In this document: positions 7,048-14,888 of the stretch, piece by piece | Layout: each line of letters begins with the position of its first letter | Position numbering within the stretch: the first letter of the stretch is position 1 | Assembly: GCA_002422685.1 (NCBI GenBank) | Contig: DITC01000071.1 | Coordinates: 192,474-213,729, forward strand | Direction: 5' to 3' | Source: Thauera sp. UBA6194 | GTDB lineage: Bacteria; Pseudomonadota; Gammaproteobacteria; Burkholderiales; Rhodocyclaceae | DNA: 21,256 bases | Position numbers and translations under genes: made by a program | Notes under the pieces: model-generated | The model's input: the letters and a program-made list of their open reading frames with translations, nothing else | Told to the model about the DNA's origin: nothing | Databases searched by the model: none

Positions 7048-8223
7048 TCACGGAGCCAGATCGAACTCTTCGGTGCGGCGCGGAGGATAGGTTTCCCAGC
7101 CGCCACAGGCTGGACAGCGCCAGTGGAACTGTCGTGCCTTGAAGCCGCAGGCATCGCAGCGATAGCGCGCCACACGACGCGTATGGCCGTGGATGAGCTG
7201 CTTGACGAGCTCGACGTCACTGCGCTGCTCGGGCGGCGCGGCAAGCGCCGCGGCCTCGAGCAACTTGTCCAGACCGAGCAGGGTCGGGTTGCGGCGCAAC
7301 TCCTCGCGCACGAGATCATAGGCGGCCTTCGGCCCCTCGCGCTCGAGCTCCCAGTGGAAGACCTCGTCGAGCAGGTCGAGCGAGGCATGCGCTTCGAGCC
7401 AGGCGCGCAGCAGCTGGTGGCCCTCGCCCGCCTTGCCCAGCCGCCCGTAGGCTTCCATGATGCGTTCGGCGACGAGGGAGAGATAGACCGGGTCCTGGTT
7501 CTCGATGCGCTTCCACGCCTCGAGCGCTTCCGTGTCCCGCCCTTGCGCGACGTGAAAATCGCCCAACAGGATGCTCGCACGCACGCTCTGCCGGTTGACT
7601 GCGAACGCCTCGTCGAGATGGCGGCGGGCGTCTTCGTAACGCGAGTTGGCCATCGCGTTCGCGGCGAGTTCGCAATGGAAGTTCGCCATCTCGGTGCGCC
7701 ACATCACGCTCTCGTGCTCGGGCAGCGCCTGCGCAACCTCGATGGCCTTGGCCCAGTCCTTTTCCTGCTGGTAGATCTCGAGCAGATGGCGCAGAGCCAC
7801 ATCGTTGGCGCGCGTGGCGCGCAGCCTCAGAAACGCAGCCTCGGCACGATCGAGCAGGCCGGCCTTGAGAAAATCCTGCCCCAACTCGCCCAGCGCCTGC
7901 AGGCGCTGATCCTCGCTGATGTCCTCGCGATCGACGAGCAGCTGGTGGATGCGGATCGCGCGATCGGTCTCGCCGCGGCGGCGGAACAGGCTACCGAGCG
8001 CGAAATGCAGCTCCACCGTCTGCGGGTCGATGCGCACCGCTTCGACGAAGGCATCGATGGCCTTGTCCGGTTGCTCGTTGAGCAGAAAATTGAGTCCGCT
8101 CAGATACGAGCGCGGCAGCGCGCGCGACTCCTGCACGACCTGGCGGATGTCTATGCGCGCAGCAAGCCACCCCAGGCCGAAGAAGAGGGGCAGCGCAAGC
8201 AGCCACCAAAGCTCGATTTCCAT
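7048..8223 (-). CDS. lapB: LPS assembly protein B (YciM), TPR and rubredoxin-like protein
   Basis: Inner-membrane adaptor that in E. coli binds the FtsH protease and the LPS pathway to set LpxC levels. The 391-residue protein has an N-terminal membrane helix (WWLLALPLFFGLGWLAA). A series of TPR-like helical repeats spans about 36-330 (for example SYLSGLNFLLNEQPDKAIDAF and ALGELGQDFLKAGLLDRAEAAF). The C-terminal rubredoxin-type zinc/iron domain has C356-x2-C359 and C370-x2-C373 (CDACGF, CPACGGW). Length matches the family (389 in E. coli). It starts 7 nt after the lapA stop with no clear Shine-Dalgarno, which suggests coupled translation. Confidence 0.95.
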   Translation of the reverse strand: MEIELWWLLALPLFFGLGWLAARIDIRQVVQESRALPRSYLSGLNFLLNEQPDKAIDAFVEAVRIDPQTVELHFALGSLFRRRGETDRAIRIHQLLVDREDISEDQRLQALGELGQDFLKAGLLDRAEAAFLRLRATRANDVALRHLLEIYQQEKDWAKAIEVAQALPEHESVMWRTEMANFHCELAANAMANSRYEDARRHLDEAFAVNRQSVRASILLGDFHVAQGRDTEALEAWKRIENQDPVYLSLVAERIMEAYGRLGKAGEGHQLLRAWLEAHASLDLLDEVFHWELEREGPKAAYDLVREELRRNPTLLGLDKLLEAAALAAPPEQRSDVELVKQLIHGHTRRVARYRCDACGFKARQFHWRCPACGGWETYPPRRTEEFDLAP

Positions 8224-8230
8224 CTTGCGA

Positions 8231-8536
8231 TCAGGGCACCGACGTCTGCGCTTCGCCGCTGACGACGAGCTCGGTCGAGGACTTGCTGCGCTCGGCCAAC
8301 TCGAGCTGACGGCGCAGGCGGGAGATTTCGCGGCGCTGGCGCACGAGCGATGCGATCGTCGCGGTGACGCCCATCAGGGCGCCGGCGGCAAAGCTCACCA
8401 GAATGACGAACACGAGGGGCAACTGCCACTGGCTGCCGAAGAAGAAGTTCAGCGTGACGAGATGATCGTTCTTGATCGCGAACCCGAACAGCAGGAAGAA
8501 CAGCAGCAGACGGATGAACCAGATGATTGCGCGCAT
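8231..8536 (-). CDS. lapA: LPS assembly protein A (LapA, DUF1049)
   Basis: A small inner-membrane partner of LapB. The 101-residue protein has two membrane helices (about 3-20, IIWFIRLLLFFLLFGFAI, and about 39-63, LPLVFVILVSFAAGALMG). Between them is the family motif KNDHLVTLNFFFG. A charged coiled-coil tail follows (RQRREISRLRRQLELAERS). The start is either the ATG at 8536 (MRAIIWF, used here because it matches usual family N-termini) or the ATG at 8545, three codons upstream. GGGGA lies 2 nt before the upstream ATG and 11 nt before the chosen one. An intrinsic terminator ends about 20 nt upstream. Confidence 0.92.
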   Translation of the reverse strand: MRAIIWFIRLLLFFLLFGFAIKNDHLVTLNFFFGSQWQLPLVFVILVSFAAGALMGVTATIASLVRQRREISRLRRQLELAERSKSSTELVVSGEAQTSVP

Positions 8537-8563
8537 GGCCGGCATTATCCCCGAGCAATGAAC

Positions 8564-8591
8564 AAAAAAGAAGGCGACCGCAGTCGCCCTC
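8564..8591 (-). terminator. Rho-independent terminator after ihfB
   Basis: On the minus strand a stem of six perfect pairs (GGCGAC/GTCGCC) is extended by a G-T wobble and two more pairs (8583-8591 with 8570-8578). It closes a 4-nt loop (TGCG) and leads, directly after the stem, into six T (8564-8569). It lies 32 nt past the ihfB stop and about 20 nt before lapA. lapAB must therefore depend on readthrough or on a promoter I cannot place. Confidence 0.8.
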
Positions 8592-8623
8592 CATTATTGC
8601 CTGTAAAACCGATCGCCGCGCGG

Positions 8624-8911
8624 TCAATTGCCGCTGAGATCCACTCTTTCGCGCAATTCCTTGCCCGCCTTGAAATGCGGAACGTATTTTTCCGGCACGT
8701 GCACCTTGTCGCCGGATTTTGGATTGCGCCCCGTACGGGGTGGACGATAGTTCAGCGCAAAGCTACCAAACCCGCGGATCTCGATGCGGTCACCGCGCGC
8801 GAGCGCGTCGGTCATCGCATCGAGAATCATCTTGACCGCGTAATCGGCGTCCTTTGCGACCAGCTGCGGAAAACGTTCCGCCAGCTGGGCGATCAGCTCC
8901 GATTTGGTCAT
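8624..8911 (-). CDS. ihfB: Integration host factor subunit beta
   Basis: DNA-bending nucleoid protein that pairs with IhfA. At 95 residues it has the standard HU/IHF length. The beta-subunit opening MTKSELIAQLAERFP is present. The beta-arm is GRNPKSGDKVHVP, with intercalating P64. The RGFGSF motif is at 46-51 and the C-terminal helix is PHFKAGKELRERV. The beta rather than alpha assignment rests on the N-terminus and on its position directly after rpsA (11 nt), the same order as in E. coli. There is no clear Shine-Dalgarno, so it is probably coupled to rpsA translation. Confidence 0.96.
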   Translation of the reverse strand: MTKSELIAQLAERFPQLVAKDADYAVKMILDAMTDALARGDRIEIRGFGSFALNYRPPRTGRNPKSGDKVHVPEKYVPHFKAGKELRERVDLSGN

Positions 8912-8922
8912 GATCGGTCAGA

Positions 8923-10626
8923 TTACTGCTTCTGCTCGTTCAGCTTGGCCTTGAGCAGGGCACCCAGGTTGGTCGTGCCGGTGGCAGCCGAGCTTTCCGA
9001 GGCGAACTTGCTCATGACTTCCGACTGCTCGACCTGATCCTTGGCGCGGATCGACAGGCTGATCGAACGGGTCTTGCGATCGACGTTGATCACCAGCGCC
9101 TCGACCTCGTCACCTTCCTTGAGCATGGTGGTCAGGTCGTCGACGCGATGAGCGGCAGCCTCGGAGGCACGCAGGTAGGCTTCGACGTCGTCACCCAGCG
9201 CGATCACCGCACCGCGGGCCTCGACCGACTTCACGGTGCCTTTCACGAGGCTGTTCTTCTCGTGGGTGGCAATGAAGTTGGTGTAGGGGTCGCCCTCGAG
9301 CTGCTTGATGCCGAGCGAGATACGCTCGCGCTCGACGTCGATCGCCAGCACCACGGCCTCGACCTCGTCGCCCTTCTTGAACTTGCGCACGGCGTCTTCG
9401 CCGGTCTCGCTCCAGGACAGGTCGGACAGGTGCACCAGACCGTCGATGCCGCCTTCCAGGCCGATGAACACGCCGAAGTCGGTGATCGACTTGATCTGGC
9501 CGCGGACCTTGTCGCCCTTCTTGTGGTTGATGGCGAAATCGTCCCACGGATTGGACATGCACTGCTTCATGCCCAGCGAGATGCGGCGACGGTCTTCGTC
9601 GATCTCGAGGATCATGACCTCGACCTCGTCGCCCAGCTGGACAACTTTGGTCGGGTGGATGTTCTTGTTGGTCCAGTCCATCTCGGACACGTGCACCAGG
9701 CCCTCGATACCCTGCTCGACCTCGACGAACGCGCCGTAGTCGGTGATGTTGGTGACCTTGCCGAACAGGCGGGTGCCCTGCGGGTAACGACGCGAGATGC
9801 CCACCCACGGATCTTCGCCGAGCTGCTTGAGGCCGAGCGAGACGCGGTTCTTTTCCTGGTCGAACTTGAGCACCTTGGCTTCGATCTCGTCACCGACCGA
9901 CAGCACTTCGGACGGGTGACGGACGCGGCGCCAGGCCAGGTCGGTGATGTGCAGCAGGCCATCGATGCCACCGAGGTCGACGAACGCGCCGTAGTCGGTG
10001 ATGTTCTTGACGATACCCTTGATGACGGTGCCTTCCTTGAGGGTGGAGAGCAGCTTCTCGCGCTCTTCGCCCATCGACTCTTCCAGCACGGCGCGACGCG
10101 ACACGACGACGTTGTTGCGCTTGCGGTCGAGCTTGATGACCTTGAATTCGAATTCCTTGCCTTCGTACGGCGTGGTGTCCTTGACCGGACGCATGTCGAC
10201 CAGCGAGCCCGGCAGGAAGGCGCGGATGCTGTTGGTCATGACGGTCAGGCCACCCTTGACGCGGCCGCTGATGACGCCCTTGACCAGGGTGCCTTCGTTG
10301 AGCGCCTTCTCGAGATCGTTCCAGGCGGCGATGCGCTTGGCCTTGTCTCGCGACAGGCGGGTTTCGCCGTAGCCGTCTTCAAGGGCGTCGATCGCGACGT
10401 GGACGAAATCACCGACGTTGGCCTCGAGCTCGCCGCGGTCGTTGCGGAACTCCTCGATGGGCACGTAGCTTTCGGACTTCAGGCCGGCGTTGACGACGAC
10501 GAAGTTCTGGTCGATGCGCACGACTTCGGCGGTGATGACTTCACCGGTGCGCATTTCCTGGAGGGCAAGGCTTTCCTCGAAGAGATCGGCAAAGCTTTCT
10601 TCGAAGGAGGGGGTGGCGTTGGACAT
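8923..10626 (-). CDS. rpsA: 30S ribosomal protein S1
   Basis: RNA-binding ribosomal protein that brings mRNAs to the 30S subunit. The 567-residue protein carries six S1 repeats at about 27-93, 111-177, 198-266, 283-353, 370-440 and 457-527. Repeats three to five are the most canonical (ITDYGAFVDLGGIDGLLHITDL, ITDYGAFVEVEQGIEGLVHVS, ITDFGVFIGLEGGIDGLVHLS). A short tail follows. The start ATG at 10626 (MSNATPSFEESF) has no strong Shine-Dalgarno: only GGA about 14 nt upstream, with an AT-rich stretch between. This fits the known S1-dependent autoregulated rpsA leader. A terminator separates it from aroA-cmk, so it probably has its own promoter. Confidence 0.97.
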   Translation of the reverse strand: MSNATPSFEESFADLFEESLALQEMRTGEVITAEVVRIDQNFVVVNAGLKSESYVPIEEFRNDRGELEANVGDFVHVAIDALEDGYGETRLSRDKAKRIAAWNDLEKALNEGTLVKGVISGRVKGGLTVMTNSIRAFLPGSLVDMRPVKDTTPYEGKEFEFKVIKLDRKRNNVVVSRRAVLEESMGEEREKLLSTLKEGTVIKGIVKNITDYGAFVDLGGIDGLLHITDLAWRRVRHPSEVLSVGDEIEAKVLKFDQEKNRVSLGLKQLGEDPWVGISRRYPQGTRLFGKVTNITDYGAFVEVEQGIEGLVHVSEMDWTNKNIHPTKVVQLGDEVEVMILEIDEDRRRISLGMKQCMSNPWDDFAINHKKGDKVRGQIKSITDFGVFIGLEGGIDGLVHLSDLSWSETGEDAVRKFKKGDEVEAVVLAIDVERERISLGIKQLEGDPYTNFIATHEKNSLVKGTVKSVEARGAVIALGDDVEAYLRASEAAAHRVDDLTTMLKEGDEVEALVINVDRKTRSISLSIRAKDQVEQSEVMSKFASESSAATGTTNLGALLKAKLNEQKQ

Positions 10627-10647
10627 AGATGGAAAAATTCCGGTGCC

Positions 10648-10660
10648 GCCGTGGGACGGC
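10648..10660 (-). promoter_or_regulatory. Small hairpin in the rpsA 5' leader
   Basis: GCCGT/ACGGC (10648-10652 with 10656-10660) forms a 5-bp stem with a 3-nt loop, 21 nt upstream of the rpsA ATG. E. coli S1 represses its own mRNA through a structured leader lacking a strong Shine-Dalgarno; this may be the counterpart. The stem is short, so evidence is modest. Confidence 0.35.
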
Positions 10661-10678
10661 AAACAAGGTAGGTTCAAG

Positions 10679-10709
10679 AAAAAAAGCGCCGGAGCCCACG
10701 CTCCCGCGC
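10679..10709 (-). terminator. Rho-independent terminator between aroA-cmk and rpsA
   Basis: On the minus strand GCGC-G-GGAGC pairs with GCTCC-G-GCGC (10700-10709 with 10686-10695): nine pairs around one G-G mismatch with a 4-nt loop (GTGG). Seven T follow directly (10679-10685). It begins 8 bases past the aroA-cmk stop (TGA at 10718-10720) and ends 52 nt before rpsA, so it divides the supraoperon. Confidence 0.85.
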
Positions 10710-10717
10710 GATTGCGT

Positions 10718-12679
10718 TCAACCGGAGAACTTCCCACCCTTCTCGACGAGATCGAGCACGAAAGCCACGGCCTGCTCGACGTTCCGTTCGGTGGTGTCGA
10801 GCAGCGCCGCATCCGGCAGCTTCATCAGGGGCGCCACGGGGCGGGCGGCGTCTCGCGCATCCCGTTCCCGGAGGTCCTTCAGAAGGCTTTGCATGTTAGC
10901 AGCCAAACCCTTTTCGATCAACTGCTTATAGCGCCGTTCGGCACGTGCCTCGGCCGAGGCGGTGAGGAACACCTTGACCTCGGCGTCGGGGAAGATCACC
11001 GAGCCCATGTCGCGCCCCTCGGCGACCAGCCCGGGCGCTGCCCGATAGTCGCGCTGACGGTCGAACAGGGCACTGCGCACCGCCGGCAACACCGCCACCC
11101 TGGAGGCACCCACCGAGCACGCCTCGGAGCGGATCTCGTCGGTCACGTCGCGCGCGTCGCCCTCGCCGAGCAGCACGCGCGCACCCTCGAAGCGCGCCGG
11201 AAGCGCGCCCGCCAGCGCAGCCACGCCGGCCTCGTCGTCCAGCGCCACGCCCGCGCGCATCGCAGCGAGCGCGGTCAGGCGGTAGAGCGATCCGCTGTCC
11301 AGGTAATGCCAGCCCAGGGCCTCGGCCACGCGCGCGGCCACCGTCCCCTTGCCCGAAGCCGAGGGACCGTCGATGGCCAGCACCGGCACCGGCCTGGCGA
11401 CCTGGGCGAAGGCCTCGAAATAGCCCGGGAAGGTCTTGTTGACACATTTCGGGTCGTTGATGCGCACCCGACAGCCGCCGAGGCTGACGAGCGAGAAGCA
11501 CATCGCCATGCGATGGTCGTCGTAGGTGTCGATCGCCGCCGGACGAAGCCTCTGCGCAGGCGCGACCACCAGGTAGTCGGCGCCCTCCTCCACTTCGGCG
11601 CCCACCTTGCGCAGCTCGGTCGCCATCGCCGCGATGCGGTCGGTCTCCTTGACCCGCCAGCTCGCGATGTTGCGCAGCCGGCACGGCCCGTCGGCGAACA
11701 GCGCGGCCACCGCCAGCGTCATCGCCGCATCGGGGATGTGGTTGAGGTCGAGATCGAAAGCCTTCAGCGCCCCGCCTGCGGGCCCCGCGGCCTCGATCCA
11801 GTTGTCGCCCATCGTGATGCGCGCACCGAGTTGCTCGAGCGCCTCGGCGAAGCGCACGTCACCCTGGATGCTGCTCCGGCCGACGCCCTCCACCCGCACC
11901 GGCCCGCCGCCGATCGCCCCAGCGGCGAGGAAGTACGACGCCGACGAAGCATCGCCCTCGACGAACACCGTGCCCGGGCTGCGGTAGCGCGCGCCGCCGG
12001 GCACGACGAAGCGCGCCCAGCCGTGCTGCTCGACCTGCACGCCGAAGCGCGCCATCAGCTCCAGGGTGATGCGGATGTAGGGCTTGGAGATGAGCTCGCC
12101 GATGACCTCGACGGTAGTCTCGACACCGGTCAGCGGCAGCGCCATCAGGAGCGCGGTGAGGAACTGGCTGGAGACATCGCCGCGCACGCGCACCACGCCG
12201 CCGGGGCGGATGGTCGCCGGTTTCAGGTGCAGCGGCGGGTAGCCCTCGTTGGCGGTGCAGGCGATGTCGGCGCCGAGCTGGCGCAGCGCATCGACCAGAT
12301 CGCCGATCGGACGCTCGTGCATGCGCGCCACACCCGACAGACGGTATTCGCCACCCGACAGCGCAAGCGCCGCCGTGAGCGGGCGGAAGGCGGTACCCGC
12401 GTTGCCGAGGAAGAGGTCCGCGCTCTTGACCGGGAACGGGCCGCCCACGCCGCGTACGCGATAGTCGAGGCCCTCGCCCTCGCGCACCCAGGTCACGCCG
12501 AGCGCGCGCAGCGCCTCGAGCATGCGCTCGACGTCGTCGGACATGAGCAGATCGCGGATGTCGGTCTCGCCTTCGGCAAGCGCGGCGAGCAACAGCACGC
12601 GGTTCGAGATGCTCTTCGAGCCGGGCAGACGGACCGCACCGGCAGCGCCCAGCATCGGGGGCAGATCGAGAAATTCCAT
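10718..12679 (-). CDS. aroA-cmk: Fused EPSP synthase / CMP kinase
   Basis: One 653-residue polypeptide joins two enzymes. Residues 1 to about 427 are 3-phosphoshikimate 1-carboxyvinyltransferase (shikimate pathway). Visible motifs are PGSKSISNR (K22), LGNAGTAFRP (91-100, glyphosate-sensitive class I pattern), IPDAAM with catalytic D317, KETDR and DDHRMAM. Residues from about 431 are cytidylate kinase: Walker A GPSASGKGT (438-446), LDSGSLYR, GRDMGSVIFPDA (555-566) and lid-region RERDARD. The linker is only three or four residues and there is no internal stop. Such bifunctional proteins are known in some betaproteobacteria. Two adjacent ATGs (12682, 12679) begin the gene. The second is preferred because GAGG lies 5 nt upstream. 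It follows tyrA by about 100 nt. Confidence 0.95.
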   Translation of the reverse strand: MEFLDLPPMLGAAGAVRLPGSKSISNRVLLLAALAEGETDIRDLLMSDDVERMLEALRALGVTWVREGEGLDYRVRGVGGPFPVKSADLFLGNAGTAFRPLTAALALSGGEYRLSGVARMHERPIGDLVDALRQLGADIACTANEGYPPLHLKPATIRPGGVVRVRGDVSSQFLTALLMALPLTGVETTVEVIGELISKPYIRITLELMARFGVQVEQHGWARFVVPGGARYRSPGTVFVEGDASSASYFLAAGAIGGGPVRVEGVGRSSIQGDVRFAEALEQLGARITMGDNWIEAAGPAGGALKAFDLDLNHIPDAAMTLAVAALFADGPCRLRNIASWRVKETDRIAAMATELRKVGAEVEEGADYLVVAPAQRLRPAAIDTYDDHRMAMCFSLVSLGGCRVRINDPKCVNKTFPGYFEAFAQVARPVPVLAIDGPSASGKGTVAARVAEALGWHYLDSGSLYRLTALAAMRAGVALDDEAGVAALAGALPARFEGARVLLGEGDARDVTDEIRSEACSVGASRVAVLPAVRSALFDRQRDYRAAPGLVAEGRDMGSVIFPDAEVKVFLTASAEARAERRYKQLIEKGLAANMQSLLKDLRERDARDAARPVAPLMKLPDAALLDTTERNVEQAVAFVLDLVEKGGKFSG

Positions 12680-12781
12680 CATGGCCTCAAGAAGCGTGTC
12701 CCGCCGCGCAGGACAAGAAAAACTGCGGCGCCGGCGCAACCGCCATTCCGGCCAGCCGGCACACCGCGAACACGGAAGGCG

Positions 12782-13669
12782 CTACTCGGCGGTGCGCACC
12801 GGCAGGCCCTCGGCCCAGGCGTTGCGTGCGCGCCGCGCGCGCTCGAACACCGCCTCGAGCCCGTCGCCGTCGCCCTTGACCAGCATCATGCGCAGGCGCG
12901 CGAGTTCGGCGAGATAGGCGTCGAGCTCTTCGAGCAAGGCGACCCGGTTGGCGACGCAGATGTCGCGCCACATCTCGGGGTGACTGCCGGCGATGCGGGT
13001 GAAGTCGCGAAAACCGCTCGCCGCATGCGAGAACAGCAGCGGCGCATTGCTGCGCCCGGCCAGATCATCCACCAGTCCAAAAGCGAGCAGGTGCGGCAGA
13101 TGGCTGACGGCGGCGAACACGCGGTCGTGCTCCTGCGGCGTCATGCCGACCACCACCGCACCGCAGGCTTCCCAAGCGGCGCGAACCTTCTCCACCGATT
13201 CGCGCCGGCTCTCGGGCAGCGGCGTCAGCACCACCTTGCGCCCGATGTAGAGCTCGGCAAAGGCCGCCTCCACGCCGCTCTTTTCGGCGCCGGCAATCGG
13301 GTGTGCCGGGACCACGTCGGGCAGCACGGCACCGAAGTGGCGATGCACGGCGTCGACCACGTCGCGCTTGGTGCTGCCGGCATCGGTGACGATGGTGCCC
13401 GGCTTCAGGTGCGGCGCCATCGCCGTCATGATCGCGTCCATCTGTCCGACCGGCGCCGCCAGCAAGACCAGATCGGCGCCATCGAGCGCGCTCGCCCAGT
13501 CGTCCGCGATCTCGTCGATCACGCCGAGCGCGCGCGCGCGCTCGAGCGGCTCACGACGGCGACCGATGCCGACGACGCGTCCGACCGCCTGCGCGCGGCG
13601 CAGCGCGAGCGCGAAGGAGCCACCGATGAGGCCGACGCCACAGACTACGAGTTTGCCGATCAAGGGCAT
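12782..13669 (-). CDS. tyrA: Prephenate dehydrogenase
   Basis: Oxidatively decarboxylates prephenate (or arogenate) to the tyrosine precursor with NAD(P)+. The 295-residue protein has no fused chorismate mutase. The N-terminal Rossmann fold has GVGLIGGS at 11-18. TDAGSTKRDV (95-104) and PAHPIAGAEKSG (H123) form the substrate site. The helical C-terminal domain contains SHLPH (189-193) and GFRDFTRIAGS (219-229). Prephenate versus arogenate preference cannot be told from sequence alone. The start ATG has GGGAG 6 nt upstream and lies 13 nt after the hisC stop. This compact spacing supports co-transcription with hisC. Confidence 0.94.
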   Translation of the reverse strand: MPLIGKLVVCGVGLIGGSFALALRRAQAVGRVVGIGRRREPLERARALGVIDEIADDWASALDGADLVLLAAPVGQMDAIMTAMAPHLKPGTIVTDAGSTKRDVVDAVHRHFGAVLPDVVPAHPIAGAEKSGVEAAFAELYIGRKVVLTPLPESRRESVEKVRAAWEACGAVVVGMTPQEHDRVFAAVSHLPHLLAFGLVDDLAGRSNAPLLFSHAASGFRDFTRIAGSHPEMWRDICVANRVALLEELDAYLAELARLRMMLVKGDGDGLEAVFERARRARNAWAEGLPVRTAE

Positions 13670-13682
13670 GCGCAGCTCCCGA

Positions 13683-14780
13683 TCAGGCCAGCGCCTGCTC
13701 GAGCGCGGCGATGAAGCGCGCGTTCTCTTCAGGCAGGCCGATCGACACGCGCAGCCAGTGCGGCATGCCGTAAGCCGCGATCGGACGCACGATCACGCCT
13801 TGACGCAGCAGCGCCTGATTCACGCCCACCGCGTCGCCCACCTTGAAGGTGAGGAAATTGCCGCAGGACGGAATCCACTCCAGCCCCATCGCGGCGAACG
13901 CGGCGGTCAGCTGCGTCATGCCGCGCTGGTTGATCTCGGCGCTGCGCGCAATGAACTCCTCGTCCCCCAGCGCCGCCTCGGCTGCGGCCAGCCCCACCGA
14001 GGACACGTTGAAGGGCTGGCGCACCCGGTTCATCAGATCGGCCACCCCGGGATCGGCCACGCCGTATCCGACGCGCAAGCCGGCCAGACCATAGGCCTTG
14101 GAGAAGGTGCGCGACACGAGCAGATTCGGGAAGCGCGCCAGCCACGCGATCGAGTCGTAACGCTGCGCGGGGGCGAGATATTCGGTGTAGGCCTCGTCGA
14201 GCACGACCAGCACATGGTGCGGCACCTTGCCGAGGAAAGCCTCGAGCTCGGCGCCGCCGAGGAAGGTGCCGGTCGGGTTGTTGGGGTTCGCGATGAAGAC
14301 GACACGCGTCTCGGGCCGGATCGCGGCGGCCATCGCATCGAGATCGTGACCGAAGTTCTTCGCCGCCACCTCGATGCCGGTGGCGCCGCGCGCGTTGGTC
14401 GCCAGCGGGTAGACAGCGAAGGCATGGCGGGAATAGACCGCCGACAGGCCCGGGGCGAGGAAGGCCTGCGAGACGAGCTCCAGGATGTCGTTCGAGCCGT
14501 TGCCGACCACGAGCTGCTCGGGCTGCACGCCCAGCTTCCGGCAGAGCGCCTTCTTGAGCGCGAAGGCGCCCCCGTCCGGGTAGCGCGAGACGTCGCCGAC
14601 CGCGGCCATCGCCGCCTCGCGCGCCTTGGGACTCATTCCGAGCGGGTTCTCGTTCGAGGCGAGCTTGACGATGTTCGCTTCGGCGATCCCCATCTCGCGA
14701 GCAAGCTCCGAGATGGGCTTGCCCGGCTGGTAGGCCATGATCGCGCGGACATAATCGGGGGCTAGGCTGGCAACGCTCAT
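13683..14780 (-). CDS. hisC: Histidinol-phosphate / aromatic aminotransferase
   Basis: A class I/II PLP aminotransferase of 365 residues. It shows the HisC hallmarks: SNENPLG (42-48), NPNNPTG (165-171), LDEAY (194-198), PLP lysine K228 in SRTFSKAYGLAGLRVGY and substrate arginine R344 in WLRVSIG. HisC-family enzymes placed in aromatic operons (HisC2/HisHb type) often also transaminate phenylpyruvate and 4-hydroxyphenylpyruvate. Lying between pheA and tyrA, this one probably makes Phe and Tyr in addition to, or instead of, serving histidine synthesis (inference). AGGAG lies 6 nt before the ATG, and a strong hairpin sits just upstream of it. Confidence 0.9.
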   Translation of the reverse strand: MSVASLAPDYVRAIMAYQPGKPISELAREMGIAEANIVKLASNENPLGMSPKAREAAMAAVGDVSRYPDGGAFALKKALCRKLGVQPEQLVVGNGSNDILELVSQAFLAPGLSAVYSRHAFAVYPLATNARGATGIEVAAKNFGHDLDAMAAAIRPETRVVFIANPNNPTGTFLGGAELEAFLGKVPHHVLVVLDEAYTEYLAPAQRYDSIAWLARFPNLLVSRTFSKAYGLAGLRVGYGVADPGVADLMNRVRQPFNVSSVGLAAAEAALGDEEFIARSAEINQRGMTQLTAAFAAMGLEWIPSCGNFLTFKVGDAVGVNQALLRQGVIVRPIAAYGMPHWLRVSIGLPEENARFIAALEQALA

Positions 14781-14798
14781 TGTCTTCTCCTGCTGAGG

Positions 14799-14820
14799 GC
14801 CGCGCGAGCATTCGCGCGGC
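14799..14820 (-). promoter_or_regulatory. Perfect 9-bp hairpin upstream of the hisC ribosome binding site
   Basis: GCCGCGCGA (14799-14807) and TCGCGCGGC (14812-14820) are exact complements around a 4-nt loop. The 3' edge of the stem is 18 nt before the hisC ATG and only a few nt before its AGGAG. No T-run follows, so it is not a terminator. It could tune hisC translation, protect a processed mRNA end, or bind a dimeric protein. Confidence 0.5.
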
Positions 14821-14888
14821 GGGTATGGATCAGTTTTGAAGCGGCCGCGGTGGCGGCTGCGATCGGCGACGGGGTGGCCGCCGCAGCT

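Noticed and set aside
12718..12743. Possible terminator between tyrA and aroA-cmk
   Set aside because: Five T on the minus strand follow a GC region, but the best stem is only four pairs plus a wobble with a 9-nt loop. Too weak to call.
10490..13714. 1074-codon plus-strand open frame
   Set aside because: It runs antisense across rpsA, aroA-cmk and tyrA, is Arg/His/Ala-rich and low in real motifs, and arises from the codon bias of GC-rich genes on the other strand.
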